Shown here piece by piece: positions 48,155-56,893 of a DNA stretch of 64,000 nt (its first letter is position 1; each line of letters starts with the position of its first letter). The notes beneath the pieces were generated by a model. That model was not told where the DNA came from and did not search any database. It saw only the letters and a program-made list of their open reading frames with translations. The DNA is taken from positions 310,001 to 374,000 of the forward strand of contig NZ_JAAOYX010000001.1 in the NCBI RefSeq assembly GCF_011759605.1. Reading direction: 5' to 3'. This DNA is from Luteibacter sp. SG786. GTDB lineage: Bacteria > Pseudomonadota > Gammaproteobacteria > Xanthomonadales > Rhodanobacteraceae. A program made the translations under genes and the position numbers.

Positions 48155-48303
48155 CGTTCTTGGGATGGCCCGGGCTCCACCCATGTCTTTCGTCCCGCGT
48201 CCGCAGGCCGTCCCCAACAGTTGCAAACGTAACTGCGCCCAAGGACTTACAACTCCCTCGACAAAGCGTTAACGTGGGTGTCCCGCATCGCAGCATCGTT
48301 CGC

Positions 48304-48804
48304 ATGAGCCCTCGCACCTGGTCGTTCCGCACGCGTTACCTCGCCGGCTTTGTCGTCTGCGTAGGCCTCATGGCGTTCGCACTCTACGCGCAGTACGTCA
48401 TGCACCTCGATCCGTGCCCGCTTTGCATCTTCCAGCGCATCGCCGTGTGCGTCATGGGTTTGTTCTTCCTTATCGGCGGGTTGCACGCTCCCCGGGGCAC
48501 GGCTACACGCGTCGTCTACGCTGCGCTGGTGGCGCTTGGCGGACTATGGGGTATCGCCACGGCGGGCCGCCATCTGTGGCTCCAGTCGCTCCCGTCCGAT
48601 CAGGTGCCGGCGTGCGGCCCGGGCCTCGGATACCTCTTCGACGCCTTCCCGTTTACGAAGATGCTGAAGCTCGCTTTCACCGGCTCCGGCGAGTGCGCGA
48701 AGGTCGAGCCGATTCTCGGCGTGCCCATGCCCGGCTGGACCTTGCTCTGGTTCGTCGTGCTCATCGTCTGGGCGTTTCTCGCCGTTCGCCGTTCCGTTCG
48801 TTGA
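48304..48804 (+). CDS. dsbB: Disulfide bond formation protein B
   Basis: An inner-membrane quinone reductase that reoxidises periplasmic DsbA. The 166-residue protein has four hydrophobic segments and both required cysteine pairs: C38-P-L-C41 in the first periplasmic loop and C104/C131 in the second (VPACGPG and GSGECAKVE). R48-equivalent FQR after the first pair fits the quinone site. I chose ATG 48304 because upstream in-frame sequence precedes the first membrane helix without conservation. It lies 42 bp upstream of the DAHP synthase gene. Confidence 0.95.
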   Translation: MSPRTWSFRTRYLAGFVVCVGLMAFALYAQYVMHLDPCPLCIFQRIAVCVMGLFFLIGGLHAPRGTATRVVYAALVALGGLWGIATAGRHLWLQSLPSDQVPACGPGLGYLFDAFPFTKMLKLAFTGSGECAKVEPILGVPMPGWTLLWFVVLIVWAFLAVRRSVR

Positions 48805-48846
48805 ATTCCCGCGCCGTGCAGGCGCATCCACGCAGGCAGTACCGAC

Positions 48847-50220
48847 ATGCAACACTCCCTCAAAGCCGTAACTCCGCCGTCGCTCGACTGGACGCCGGGA
48901 TCGTGGCGGTCGAGGACCGCCCTGCAGCAGCCCACGTACGAGGACGCCGCGGAGCTCTCCCGCTCCCTCGAACAACTTGGCGAGCTACCGCCGCTGGTCA
49001 CCTCCTGGGAGATCCTGGCGCTGAAGCAGCGTATCGCCGAGGCCCAGGAGGGTGAGCGGTTCCTGCTTCAGGGCGGCGACTGCGCGGAGAGCTTCGCCGA
49101 TTGCAGCAGTCCGATCATCTCGAACCGGTTGAAGGTTCTACTGCAGATGAGCCTGGTGCTCGTGCACGGCCTGAAGAAGCCGGTACTGCGCGTGGGGCGC
49201 TTCGCCGGTCAGTATGCCAAGCCGCGTTCGGCCGACACGGAAACGCGCGACGGCGTGACCCTCCCCGCGTTCCGCGGCGACCTGGTAAACAGTCCGGAGT
49301 TCACGGCACAGGCGCGCCGCGCCGATCCGCAGCGCCTCATCAAGGCGCACGCCCGCTCGGCCATGACGATGAACTTCGTCCGTGCGCTGATCGATGGCGG
49401 CTTTGCCGACCTGCACCATCCCGAATACTGGGATCTGGCATGGGTGGAGCATTCGCCGCTCGCGGCCGAATACAGGCGCATGGTGGCCAGCATCGGCGAT
49501 TCGCTGCGCTTCATGGAAACGCTGGCGGGCCAGTCCATCTCCAGCTACTCGCGGGTGGACTTCTACACCTCGCACGAAGCCCTGCTGCTGCATTACGAGG
49601 AAGCGCTCACGCGCCAGGTGCCGCGTCAGGACGGCTGGTTCAACCTGTCCACGCATTTCCCGTGGATCGGCATGCGCACGGCTGCGCTCGACGGCGCGCA
49701 CACGGAATACTTCCGCGGCATCCGCAATCCGATCGCCGTGAAAGTGGGCCCGACGGTCCAGGCGGACGATCTGCTGCGTCTCATCGACGTGCTCAATCCG
49801 AACGAGGAACCGGGCCGTCTGACGCTGATCCACCGCATGGGCAACGACAAGATCGCCACGCAGCTGCAACCGCTCCTGGAAGCGGTGAAGCGGGAAGGCC
49901 GTCGCGTGTTGTGGGTGGCCGATCCGATGCACGGCAACACCGAGAGCACGAGCAACGGATACAAGACCCGCCGGTTCGCGAACATCGCGGGCGAACTCGA
50001 CCAGGCGTTCGACATCCACGCCGCCGCCGGCACGCGCCTTGGCGGCGTGCACCTGGAACTTACGGGCGAGAACGTCACGGAATGCCTCGGCGGTGCCCGC
50101 GGACTCGTGGAGCAGGACCTCGACCGGGCGTACAAGTCGATGGTCGATCCTCGCCTTAACTACGAGCAGTCGCTCGAACTGGCAATGCTGATCGTGCGGA
50201 AGTCGGGCGGTATGGTCTGA
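48847..50220 (+). CDS. Class II 3-deoxy-D-arabino-heptulosonate 7-phosphate synthase
   Basis: First enzyme of the shikimate pathway, joining phosphoenolpyruvate and erythrose-4-phosphate. The 457-residue sequence is the plant/mycobacterial class II type, unrelated in length to E. coli AroF/G/H. Metal-site residues are visible: C79 in LLQGGDCAESF, the histidine in DPMHGNTE, the glutamate in HLELTGENVTEC, and the aspartate in MVDPRLNYEQ. R in the QGGDCAE-proximal and GRFAGQYAKPRS segments binds substrate phosphates. Its feedback regulation cannot be read from the sequence. Confidence 0.96.
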   Translation: MQHSLKAVTPPSLDWTPGSWRSRTALQQPTYEDAAELSRSLEQLGELPPLVTSWEILALKQRIAEAQEGERFLLQGGDCAESFADCSSPIISNRLKVLLQMSLVLVHGLKKPVLRVGRFAGQYAKPRSADTETRDGVTLPAFRGDLVNSPEFTAQARRADPQRLIKAHARSAMTMNFVRALIDGGFADLHHPEYWDLAWVEHSPLAAEYRRMVASIGDSLRFMETLAGQSISSYSRVDFYTSHEALLLHYEEALTRQVPRQDGWFNLSTHFPWIGMRTAALDGAHTEYFRGIRNPIAVKVGPTVQADDLLRLIDVLNPNEEPGRLTLIHRMGNDKIATQLQPLLEAVKREGRRVLWVADPMHGNTESTSNGYKTRRFANIAGELDQAFDIHAAAGTRLGGVHLELTGENVTECLGGARGLVEQDLDRAYKSMVDPRLNYEQSLELAMLIVRKSGGMV

Positions 50221-50227
50221 CCTGGAG

Positions 50228-50248
50228 AGCCCGCCGTTGAGGCGGGCT
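50228..50248 (+). terminator. Hairpin after the DAHP synthase gene
   Basis: AGCCCGCC (50228-50235) pairs with GGCGGGCT (50241-50248), loop GTTGA. No T-run follows, so it is at most a weak terminator between convergent genes. Confidence 0.4.
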
Positions 50249-50316
50249 CCTCATGCTCCACGCGGTCCGCCGCGCTGGGCTTGGACGGCCCTCGATGCGA
50301 GCCGGCGCCATGCCGC

Positions 50317-50889
50317 TCAGAGAATCAAGAGCGTCGATGGTCCGCTGGCGTTGGTTACACCGGTCGCCGAACTGCATTGCGCATTCAAGGTAGCGCCGAG
50401 GTTGAGCAAGGTGAAGGTAGCGGTGGCGCTTCGACCGGCATAGCGGCCGGCCGTGATCGTGCCCGGCGCCGTTATCACGAGGTTGCCGCTGACCGGCAAG
50501 GCTGTCGCGCTAAAGGTGAATGCGCTGGTCGCTGCGCCACCATTGTCGCTCCAGTGAATGGTCCACGTTATGGGCGTGGTCGAGAACAGATTGTTGCAGT
50601 TGAACGGCGCCTCGAAATGCTCCTGCGACGATGCGCTGGTGAGCAGGGGCGCTGCAATCAACTGTGTGCAACTCCAACCCGTTTCCGTGTCGACGGCATG
50701 GAGTGCCGTGGTGTTGGTGACGCCAGGGGACCAGGTTGCCGCGTGGCTCCCGGTGCAAGTGACGACGGGAAGGATGCTCTGTGCCGCGGTTGACGATGGC
50801 GCCACGGCGGCGACCAGAACCAGCATCGCCGCGAGAACGAGCGACACGTGCGATCTGAACATGGTTCGTAGGACGCGTTGTGCGGACAT
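50317..50889 (-). CDS. Hypothetical secreted cysteine-containing protein
   Basis: A 190-residue protein of unknown function. ATG 50889 has GGAGG 6 bp upstream on the coding strand and gives a signal peptide of about 37 residues (hydrophobic LVLAAMLVLVAAVA, cleavage near STAAQS). The mature part is rich in T, S, A and N, with four cysteines (VTCTGSH, WSCTQL, FNCNNL, AQCSSA) that could form two disulfides, and is predicted to be mainly beta. I recognise no domain. It is convergent with the DAHP synthase gene and has a 1.1 kb non-coding, repeat-rich region upstream. Confidence 0.7.
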   Translation of the reverse strand: MSAQRVLRTMFRSHVSLVLAAMLVLVAAVAPSSTAAQSILPVVTCTGSHAATWSPGVTNTTALHAVDTETGWSCTQLIAAPLLTSASSQEHFEAPFNCNNLFSTTPITWTIHWSDNGGAATSAFTFSATALPVSGNLVITAPGTITAGRYAGRSATATFTLLNLGATLNAQCSSATGVTNASGPSTLLIL

Positions 50890-51283
50890 GATAGCCTCCA
50901 AGACAGGTGGGTGATCGCTCGAACGATGCGGCATCCGTGCGCACTTGCGCCTTACCGTTTCGCTTGAGAATTGCGGAAGCTTTTTTTGCTGTCGGGGCTA
51001 CGGTATTGACTTGAGTTTAGGCTCTTGATTGTCAGCGTTGATACGTATTCGGCAGAAGTATGGCGTCGACGGGAACGAGACTCCGACAAGATGAACTATG
51101 CCCCGTTGCTATTCGGATTTCTCCACGGTCCGGGGCGCAGGCTGCCTGGCCCTGGAACTCATCGTATTTGCCGAGAATGCTCAGGCAGGGGTGTCGTTCG
51201 CGCGAAACGCCCTGCGGAGGCGTTTCGTCGGATACATGCTTTGCGCTCCACCGGAATGCTCCCCGCGGCGAAGAACTGAGCTT

Positions 51284-51400
51284 TTAGCGTGTCCGACACA
51301 GTTGCTTTTCCTTAGCCCACGCAACATGTTCGCCGACCATTGGCGACGGATGATCAGCCTGCGCATTGAGCGCAGCAATGATTTCATCGCTTGCCGACGG
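51284..51400 (-). pseudogene. Decayed fragment of a queG C-terminus
   Basis: Reading the minus strand from 51400 to the TAA at 51284 gives ASDEIIAALNAQADHPSPMV then GEHVAWA, which aligns with the end of the intact queG product at 52046 (ASEEVLAALRARVDHPSAMV, REHVLWA). An upstream in-frame stop near 51423-51425 and loss of similarity further on show that it is broken. It lies on the same strand as queG, about 650 bp downstream of its stop. Confidence 0.75.
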
Positions 51401-51482
51401 GCTCACGCTCCAGCGCGGTCTGCTATGCCCGTCGCGATGGGCTCAGCTATCGCCATCGAAGTGGTGTTCGCAGGTGGTGGCG

Positions 51483-51572
51483 GGAGTCGGCGGCTGCCGT
51501 TTTTCTCGCTAAGTCCTCCTCCGGCCTTCGCCTCCGTGCGGAATCGCTCTAAAAACGACATCCGCCGACTCC
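51483..51572 (+). mobile_element. 90-bp MITE-like element, copy A
   Basis: Perfect 11-bp terminal inverted repeats GGAGTCGGCGG / CCGCCGACTCC bound a 90-bp unit. Its 62-nt core is about 92% identical to the reverse complement of the core of copy B at 51896-51985. There is no coding capacity; it is probably mobilised in trans. Confidence 0.7.
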
Positions 51573-51727
51573 TACCGCCGTTGCGGCGGCGTGCGGAGAA
51601 AGCCGAAGCAATCGCGCTCGTCCTCTGGTCGCTGGCATGAGCGGATCACGAAGGGATCCGGCAGGCTCTCGCCTCCGATAGTACTTTTAATCTTCCATTT
51701 GCGGGCACGGGCCAACTCGGCATCCCC

Positions 51728-51822
51728 GTAGGAGCGCGCCCTGCGCGCGACAGCTAGTCGGGCCAGTCCCCAAGCTTGGGGTCACTGCCTCAAAACATGT
51801 CGCGCGCAGGGCGCGCTCCTAC
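51728..51822. repeat. Inverted pair of GTAG-headed REP elements
   Basis: A 25-nt unit beginning GTAGGAGCGCGCCCTG (51728-51752) faces its exact reverse complement (51798-51822) across a 45-nt loop containing the palindrome CCCCAAGCTTGGGG. The same arms occur at 61532-61639. Confidence 0.88.
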
Positions 51823-51895
51823 GAGGGCATCGTTAGCCGTGGCCGGATACGGGAGCCGGCGCTTTGCTTTCCTTCGACCCACGTCACGTTCGGGA

Positions 51896-51985
51896 GGAGC
51901 CGCCGGGCGTCGTTTTTGGAGCGATTCCGCAGGGAGGCGAAGGCCGGACGAGGACTTAGCGACAAAAATGGCGCCCGGCGGCTCC
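51896..51985 (-). mobile_element. 90-bp MITE-like element, copy B
   Basis: Perfect 14-bp terminal inverted repeats GGAGCCGCCGGGCG / CGCCCGGCGGCTCC bound a unit of exactly 90 bp, oriented opposite to copy A. The termini differ from those of copy A but remain fully self-complementary, so the fold is conserved. It ends 61 bp from the queG stop. Confidence 0.72.
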
Positions 51986-52045
51986 CTTCCGCCACGCATA
52001 GCCCAACGCGATGGCGTAAGCCGAGCCTGCTATTCGCACGATATG

Positions 52046-53116
52046 TCAGCGCAAAGCGCCGTGCCGAGCCAGCGCCCACAAAACATGCTCCCTCACCATC
52101 GCCGACGGATGATCCACCCGAGCACGCAGCGCGGCGAGCACTTCTTCGCTCGCCGGCGCATTGCCTAGCCCGACGGCGAGATTGCGCAGCCACCCCTCGT
52201 AGCCCGTACGCCGGATGGCCATGCCCTCGGTGCGGGAAAGGAACTCCTCTTCGCTCCATGCGAACAGTTCGACGAGCTTCGGGCCATCGAGGCTGTGGCG
52301 CGGAGCGAAGTCGGGCTCCGTCGCTTCCTGCGCGAACTTGTTCCACGGGCAGATCAGCTGGCAGTCGTCGCAGCCGAACACGCGGTTGCCCATCGGCTCG
52401 CGCAGTTCCACCGGGATGCTGCCTTTCAGTTCGATGGTGAGGTAAGAGATGCAGCGGCGCGCGTCGAGGCGATAGGGCGCGACGATGGCCTGGGTGGGGC
52501 AGATGTCGATGCAGCGTCGGCAACTGCCGCAATGGGCGCTTGCGGGCGCGTCGACGGGTAGGGGGAGGTCGGTGTACAGCTCGCCGAGGAAGAAGTAGGA
52601 ACCCGCGCGCTTGTTGATGAGTACGGTGTGCTTGCCGATCCAGCCGAGTCCCGCATTGCGCGCGATGGCTTTTTCGAGCACGGGGGCCGAATCGACATAG
52701 GCGCGATAGCTGAAGTCGCCGATGCGCTCCTGGATGCGCGCCGCGAGTTTTTGCAGACGATTGCGCATGACCTTGTGGTAATCGCGGCCCAATGCGTAGC
52801 GCGCCACGTACGCTTTTTCGCCGTCGTTGATGACGTCCCACGCGTTCGGCATGCCGGGCGGCACGTAGTCCATACGCACGGAGATGACGCGAAGTGTGCC
52901 GGGTTCGAGTTCGGCCGGGCGACTGCGGCGGGTGCCGTGGCGCGCCATGTAATCCATCTCGCCGTGATGGCCTTCCGCGAGCCAGCTTTCCAGGTGCGCC
53001 TCGTCGTTGCCGAGGTCGGTGTCGGCGATGCCGGTGTCGGCGAAGCCGAGTTCGCTCGCCCAGCGCTTGATGTCGACGGCGAGGGCGGCATAGTCGATGG
53101 CGGTGGAAACTGGCAT
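52046..53116 (-). CDS. queG: Epoxyqueuosine reductase
   Basis: Catalyses the last step of queuosine synthesis in tRNA, reducing epoxyqueuosine with cobalamin and iron-sulfur clusters. The 356-residue product has the two ferredoxin-type cluster motifs C196-GSCRRCIDICP and C249-DDCQLICPWNK, the substrate-site VDSAPVLEKAIARNAGLGWI (D142), and a C-terminal HEAT-like helical region ending DHPSAMVREHVLWALARHG. It is divergent from nnr, as queG(yjeS) and nnr(yjeF) are in E. coli. A decayed copy of its C-terminus lies downstream. Confidence 0.97.
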   Translation of the reverse strand: MPVSTAIDYAALAVDIKRWASELGFADTGIADTDLGNDEAHLESWLAEGHHGEMDYMARHGTRRSRPAELEPGTLRVISVRMDYVPPGMPNAWDVINDGEKAYVARYALGRDYHKVMRNRLQKLAARIQERIGDFSYRAYVDSAPVLEKAIARNAGLGWIGKHTVLINKRAGSYFFLGELYTDLPLPVDAPASAHCGSCRRCIDICPTQAIVAPYRLDARRCISYLTIELKGSIPVELREPMGNRVFGCDDCQLICPWNKFAQEATEPDFAPRHSLDGPKLVELFAWSEEEFLSRTEGMAIRRTGYEGWLRNLAVGLGNAPASEEVLAALRARVDHPSAMVREHVLWALARHGALR

Positions 53117-53138
53117 GCCGCCATTCTACCGGGCCTCC

Positions 53139-53151
53139 TATAATCGGCCGA
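53139..53151 (+). promoter_or_regulatory. -10 element for nnr implying a leaderless mRNA
   Basis: A perfect TATAAT at 53139-53144 is followed by only 6 nt before the nnr ATG at 53151, so the predicted start site coincides with the start codon. No good -35 is seen at 16-18 bp spacing and no Shine-Dalgarno sequence is present. Confidence 0.55.
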
Positions 53152-54623
53152 TGACCGACTTCGATCTGGACATCGCCCTCTTCACATCCGCCCAGGCGCG
53201 CGCGATCGACCGGCGCGCCATCGACGGGCTCGGTATTCCGGGCTTCGAGCTGATGACGCGCGCCGCCGCGGCGGCCTTCGCCATGCTGCGTCGGCGCTGG
53301 CCTGAGGCGCGCCACCTGCGCGTCGTGTGTGGCACGGGAAACAATGGCGGCGACGGCTACCTCGTGGCTCGCGACGCCTTGGCCAACGGCCTGGCGGTGG
53401 ACGCGGTGGCGCTGGGCCCACCGCGCGGCGCGGACGCCGTCAGCGCCCGTGCCGCCTTCGAGGCGCTGGGCGGCACGGTGCATCCGTTGTCGGCCTGGCC
53501 GGGGCTGTCGCCGGCGGACGTGGTGGTCGATGCCCTGTTCGGCACCGGCTTCGATCGTGCCCCCGAGGGGGAAGCGCGGGAGGCCATCGAAGCGATCAAC
53601 GCCAGCGGCGTTCCCGTGCTCGCTCTCGACGTGCCTTCCGGCTTGTCCGCCGACACGGGTGCCTGTCCCGGCGTGGCGGTGCGCGCGTCGGCCACTGCCA
53701 CCTTCATCGTGCACAAGCGTGGCCTGCATACCCATCGCGCCGAACTGGCGGGCGAGGTGGAACTGCAGTCGCTGGATCTTCCGCGAGAGGTGCTGGAAGC
53801 GCCGGATGCATGGCTGATGGTGGCTTCCAGCCTGCCGCCGCGGCCGAGGGATTCGCACAAGGGGGCGAACGGCCACGTGCTCGCCATCGGCGGCGACCAC
53901 GGCACGGGCGGGGCCATACGCATGGCGGCGGAAGCGGCACTGCGTTCGGGCGCGGGCCTCGTGAGCGTGGCCACGCACGAGCAGAACGTGCTGGCCATGA
54001 ATGCGGCGCGCCCCGAATTGATGGCGCGCGCGGTGAACGGCCCGCAGGCGCTGCAACCGATGCTGGACAAGGCCTCCGTCGTCGCGCTGGGCCCCGGACT
54101 TGGGCAGGGCGCCTGGGGCCATGCACTGTGGACGACGGCGCTGGACATGGACCTGCCGACGGTGCTCGACGCCGACGGCCTCAACCTCTTGCATGCGGAA
54201 CCCCGGCGCCTCCCGGCGAAGGCGGTGCTCACGCCGCACCCAGGGGAGGCAGGCCGGCTCCTCGGAATCGAAACCGCCGCCGTGCAGGCCGACCGTTTCG
54301 CCGCGGCACGTGAGCTGGCGCGGCGCCATCGCGCAGTGGTGGTACTGAAGGGCAACGGCAGTCTCGTGGCGTCGCCCGACGGCGAAGTGTCCGTCTGTCC
54401 CTGGGGAAATCCGGGCATGGCCAGTGGCGGCATGGGCGACACGCTCACGGGCATCATTGCCGGCTTGCTGGGGCAGGGATGCGATCCCTACCGCGGGGCG
54501 TGCCTCGGCGTGGCCCTGCATGCCCGCGCGGCCGACGTCGCGGCGAGAGCGGGCGAGCGCGGCTTGCTGGCAGGCGACCTGCTCGAGCCGTTGCGGCGGC
54601 TCGTGAACGGGCTGGACGCATGA
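53151..54623 (+). CDS. nnr: Bifunctional NAD(P)H-hydrate epimerase / dehydratase
   Basis: Repairs hydrated NADH and NADPH. The 490-residue product has both domains. The N-terminal YjeF_N epimerase (about 1-210) carries VCGTGNNGGDGYLVARDA. The C-terminal ribokinase-like ADP-dependent dehydratase (about 225-485) carries GPGLGQ, LTPHPGEAGRLLG and the nucleotide site GNPGMASGGMGDTLTGIIAG. It starts at ATG 53151 without a ribosome-binding site. Its stop overlaps the tsaE start (ATGA). The order nnr-tsaE-ami-mutL is conserved in gammaproteobacteria. Confidence 0.96.
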   Translation: MTDFDLDIALFTSAQARAIDRRAIDGLGIPGFELMTRAAAAAFAMLRRRWPEARHLRVVCGTGNNGGDGYLVARDALANGLAVDAVALGPPRGADAVSARAAFEALGGTVHPLSAWPGLSPADVVVDALFGTGFDRAPEGEAREAIEAINASGVPVLALDVPSGLSADTGACPGVAVRASATATFIVHKRGLHTHRAELAGEVELQSLDLPREVLEAPDAWLMVASSLPPRPRDSHKGANGHVLAIGGDHGTGGAIRMAAEAALRSGAGLVSVATHEQNVLAMNAARPELMARAVNGPQALQPMLDKASVVALGPGLGQGAWGHALWTTALDMDLPTVLDADGLNLLHAEPRRLPAKAVLTPHPGEAGRLLGIETAAVQADRFAAARELARRHRAVVVLKGNGSLVASPDGEVSVCPWGNPGMASGGMGDTLTGIIAGLLGQGCDPYRGACLGVALHARAADVAARAGERGLLAGDLLEPLRRLVNGLDA

Positions 54624-55072
54624 GTCGCGAGCGGACCCTCCCCGACGAAGCGGCCACCATAACACTGGGCCAGCAGCTGGCCTCACTGTTGCAGGGTGGT
54701 CTGGTCGTCTACCTCCATGGCGATCTGGGCGCCGGCAAGACCACCTTCGCGCGCGCCTTCCTGCGCGCCCTGGGCGTCGGCGAACGGGTGAAAAGCCCCA
54801 CCTACAGCCTGATCGAGGGCTACGACCTCGAAGGCCGGCGGGCCTTCCACCTCGACCTCTATCGCATCGCCGATCCGGGCGAGTTGGAATGGCTGGGGCT
54901 GGACAGCCTGGCCGAGCCCGGCGCCATCGTGCTGGTGGAGTGGCCGGAGCGCGGGACGGGGGCCTTGCCCCCGGTGGACCTGGAGATCCGCTTCCGGCAC
55001 GACGGCAGTGGCCGGATCGTAAGCTTTGAGCCGCGTTCTTCGGCGGGCCAGCACCTCATAAACCAGTTGTAG
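54620..55072 (+). CDS. tsaE: tRNA threonylcarbamoyladenosine biosynthesis ATPase TsaE
   Basis: An ATPase partner of TsaB-TsaD in making t6A37 on ANN-decoding tRNAs. The 150-residue product has the Walker A GDLGAGKTTFARAF (about 37-50), SPTYSLIEGY and the acidic metal-site segment HLDLYRI, and EWPERG near the C-terminus. It overlaps nnr by 4 nt and is therefore translationally coupled. The next gene follows after 163 bp. Confidence 0.96.
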   Translation: MSRERTLPDEAATITLGQQLASLLQGGLVVYLHGDLGAGKTTFARAFLRALGVGERVKSPTYSLIEGYDLEGRRAFHLDLYRIADPGELEWLGLDSLAEPGAIVLVEWPERGTGALPPVDLEIRFRHDGSGRIVSFEPRSSAGQHLINQL

Positions 55073-55235
55073 GGACAGGCGGATACGGTGGGCAGCTCCG
55101 GCCTACAGCACCGCCGCGGCTTCTGACGATTTGCAGGCGATTCCTGTACGGTTGTTGACGAAGTGTTCGCAGGTTATGGATTAACAAGGCAAATATCTTG
55201 CATTAAGCGGGCACTTGCAGTTCAATCCGGGCCGT

Positions 55236-56822
55236 ATGAGGGGAATCACTATCAAATTCTGCCTTCTTGCGTGCGTGACCGCCGTCGCGACGCTGACGCC
55301 TGGCCGCTCGACGGCCGCGGACGTCAATGCGGCCCGTGTCTGGGCGGGCCCCGAATACACGCGCGTGGTGTTCGATCTTTCCGGACCCGCCAGCTACAAG
55401 ATGTCGGCCGGCGACACACCGGGCAGCGTGGTGCTGGACATCGCCGGCAGTTCCGTCGCCGGCAATTTCTCGGCACCGGGCGGCCAGGGCCTCTATAAAT
55501 CGCTGACGACCGCGAAGCAGGGCTCGACGGCGCGCGTGGTGGCGAAGGTCGATCCCGCCGCCAAGCCGAAGAGCTTCCTCCTGAAGCCGGCCGGCGATTA
55601 CGGCTACCGCCTCGTGCTGGACCTCTACCCCGGCGGGCAGAGCGACCCGGGCGACAACCCGGTCATCGACGACACGCCCAGCGTCGCCAAGGTGGCGGCG
55701 GCTGCCGCGCGTGACACCCGGACGAAGACGGTTCCCCCTGGCAAGCCCCCCATGCTCGCCACCGAGCGCAAGGTGGTGGTGGCGATCGACGCCGGCCACG
55801 GCGGCGAAGATCCGGGCGCGCGCGGCGCGACCGGGCTGCGCGAGAAGGACGTCACCCTGCAGGTGGCGCGCGAACTGGCCGACCAGATCAACCGGCAGCC
55901 CGGCATGCAGGCCGTGCTGACCCGCAACGGCGACTACTTCATTCCGCTGAAGCGCCGCTACCAGATCGCGCGCGAGCACAACGCGGACATGTTCGTGTCC
56001 ATCCACGCCGATGCGTTCAAGAACAGCGATGCCAAGGGCTCTTCGGTCTGGGTGCTTTCGCCGCGCGGCAAGACGTCGGAGGCGGCGCGCTGGCTGGCTG
56101 ACCGGGAAAACCGTGCCGACCTCGTCGGCGGTGTGTCGCTCGACGACAAGGACGACACGCTGGCGGCCGTGCTGCTCGACCTCCAGCAGGGCTATGCCAT
56201 GCAGGCCAGTGAGTCCATCGCCGGCAACGTGCTGAAGGCGTTGGGCCGTCTTGGGCCCACGCACCGCGGTTACGTGGAGCGGGCCAACTTCGTCGTGCTG
56301 CGGTCGCCGGATGTGCCGTCGATCCTGGTGGAGACGGCTTTCATCACGAATCCGCTGGAAGAAAAGCGGCTCCGCGACGAAGACCATCGCCGCCAGCTCG
56401 CCACCGCGGTGCTCGGCGGCGTACGCAATTACTTCGAGTCGATGCCGCCGCCGGGAACCTGGTTCGCCGCGCAGGCGGCCCGTCGCAACGGTACCCTCGT
56501 GGCGGCCGCGCGTTCGTCCGACGACAGCAACGATGCCGCGCCGTCGAAGTCCTCCGGCAACGCCGCCGCGCCCGCGAAGGCCGGGGCTTCCAAGCCCGCC
56601 GCCCCGACAGCCGTCGCCAAGGCGGACGTGTCCGCCACGGGCAAGAAAGCCGGGGGCCGTGCCGACGACAACGTTCGCGACGTGCACCGCGTCAACCGTG
56701 GCGAAACCCTCACCGGCATCGCACAGCAGTACGGCGTGTCGGTCGGCGCACTGAAACTCGCCAACAAGATGACCGACAACACCGTGCGTGTCGGCACGGT
56801 CATGCTCATTCCTTCCGGCTGA
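55236..56822 (+). CDS. amiC: N-acetylmuramoyl-L-alanine amidase with AMIN and LysM domains
   Basis: A periplasmic amidase that cleaves stem peptides from septal peptidoglycan during cell separation. The 528-residue precursor has a signal peptide ([18 protein letters not shown]), an AMIN targeting domain (about 28-130, [17 protein letters not shown]), an Amidase_3 catalytic domain (about 185-400) with zinc-site segments [13 protein letters not shown] and SIHADAF and the catalytic [11 protein letters not shown], an Ala/Pro/Lys-rich linker, and a C-terminal LysM ([20 protein letters not shown]). E. coli AmiB also sits before mutL. The start is ATG 55236, with TTG 55215 possible. amiB would be an equally fair symbol. 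Confidence 0.93.
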   Translation: MRGITIKFCLLACVTAVATLTPGRSTAADVNAARVWAGPEYTRVVFDLSGPASYKMSAGDTPGSVVLDIAGSSVAGNFSAPGGQGLYKSLTTAKQGSTARVVAKVDPAAKPKSFLLKPAGDYGYRLVLDLYPGGQSDPGDNPVIDDTPSVAKVAAAAARDTRTKTVPPGKPPMLATERKVVVAIDAGHGGEDPGARGATGLREKDVTLQVARELADQINRQPGMQAVLTRNGDYFIPLKRRYQIAREHNADMFVSIHADAFKNSDAKGSSVWVLSPRGKTSEAARWLADRENRADLVGGVSLDDKDDTLAAVLLDLQQGYAMQASESIAGNVLKALGRLGPTHRGYVERANFVVLRSPDVPSILVETAFITNPLEEKRLRDEDHRRQLATAVLGGVRNYFESMPPPGTWFAAQAARRNGTLVAAARSSDDSNDAAPSKSSGNAAAPAKAGASKPAAPTAVAKADVSATGKKAGGRADDNVRDVHRVNRGETLTGIAQQYGVSVGALKLANKMTDNTVRVGTVMLIPSG

Positions 56823-56893
56823 TGTCCCCTGGGGCGGCAAGCGCCGCCATCGGCTATCCTTCGGGGCTTGCAAGCCCGTCAGGTCAAGCCGTC

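Larger units (their letters stand above)
50890..52045. other. Repeat-rich non-coding region upstream of the secreted protein gene
   Basis: About 1.15 kb without a credible intact gene. It holds a decayed queG C-terminal fragment (51284-51400), two 90-bp MITE-like elements in opposite orientation (51483-51572 and 51896-51985), and an inverted REP pair (51728-51822). In the remaining part (50890-51283) I see only AT-richer sequence such as TTTTTTT near 50982 and no supported promoter or gene. Confidence 0.7.

Noticed and set aside
48221-48252. TTGCAA and TTACAA upstream of dsbB as a promoter pair
   Set aside because: The spacing is 20 bp, too long for a normal sigma70 promoter, and the flanks give no support.
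51098-51640. 180-codon plus-strand frame in the repeat region
   Set aside because: It runs through the queG relic in antisense and through a 90-bp MITE-like element, so its sequence is explained by repeats and decay rather than by selection for a protein.
55155-55183. TTGACG upstream of amiC as a -35
   Set aside because: A good -35 match, but no acceptable -10 lies at 16-18 bp spacing.
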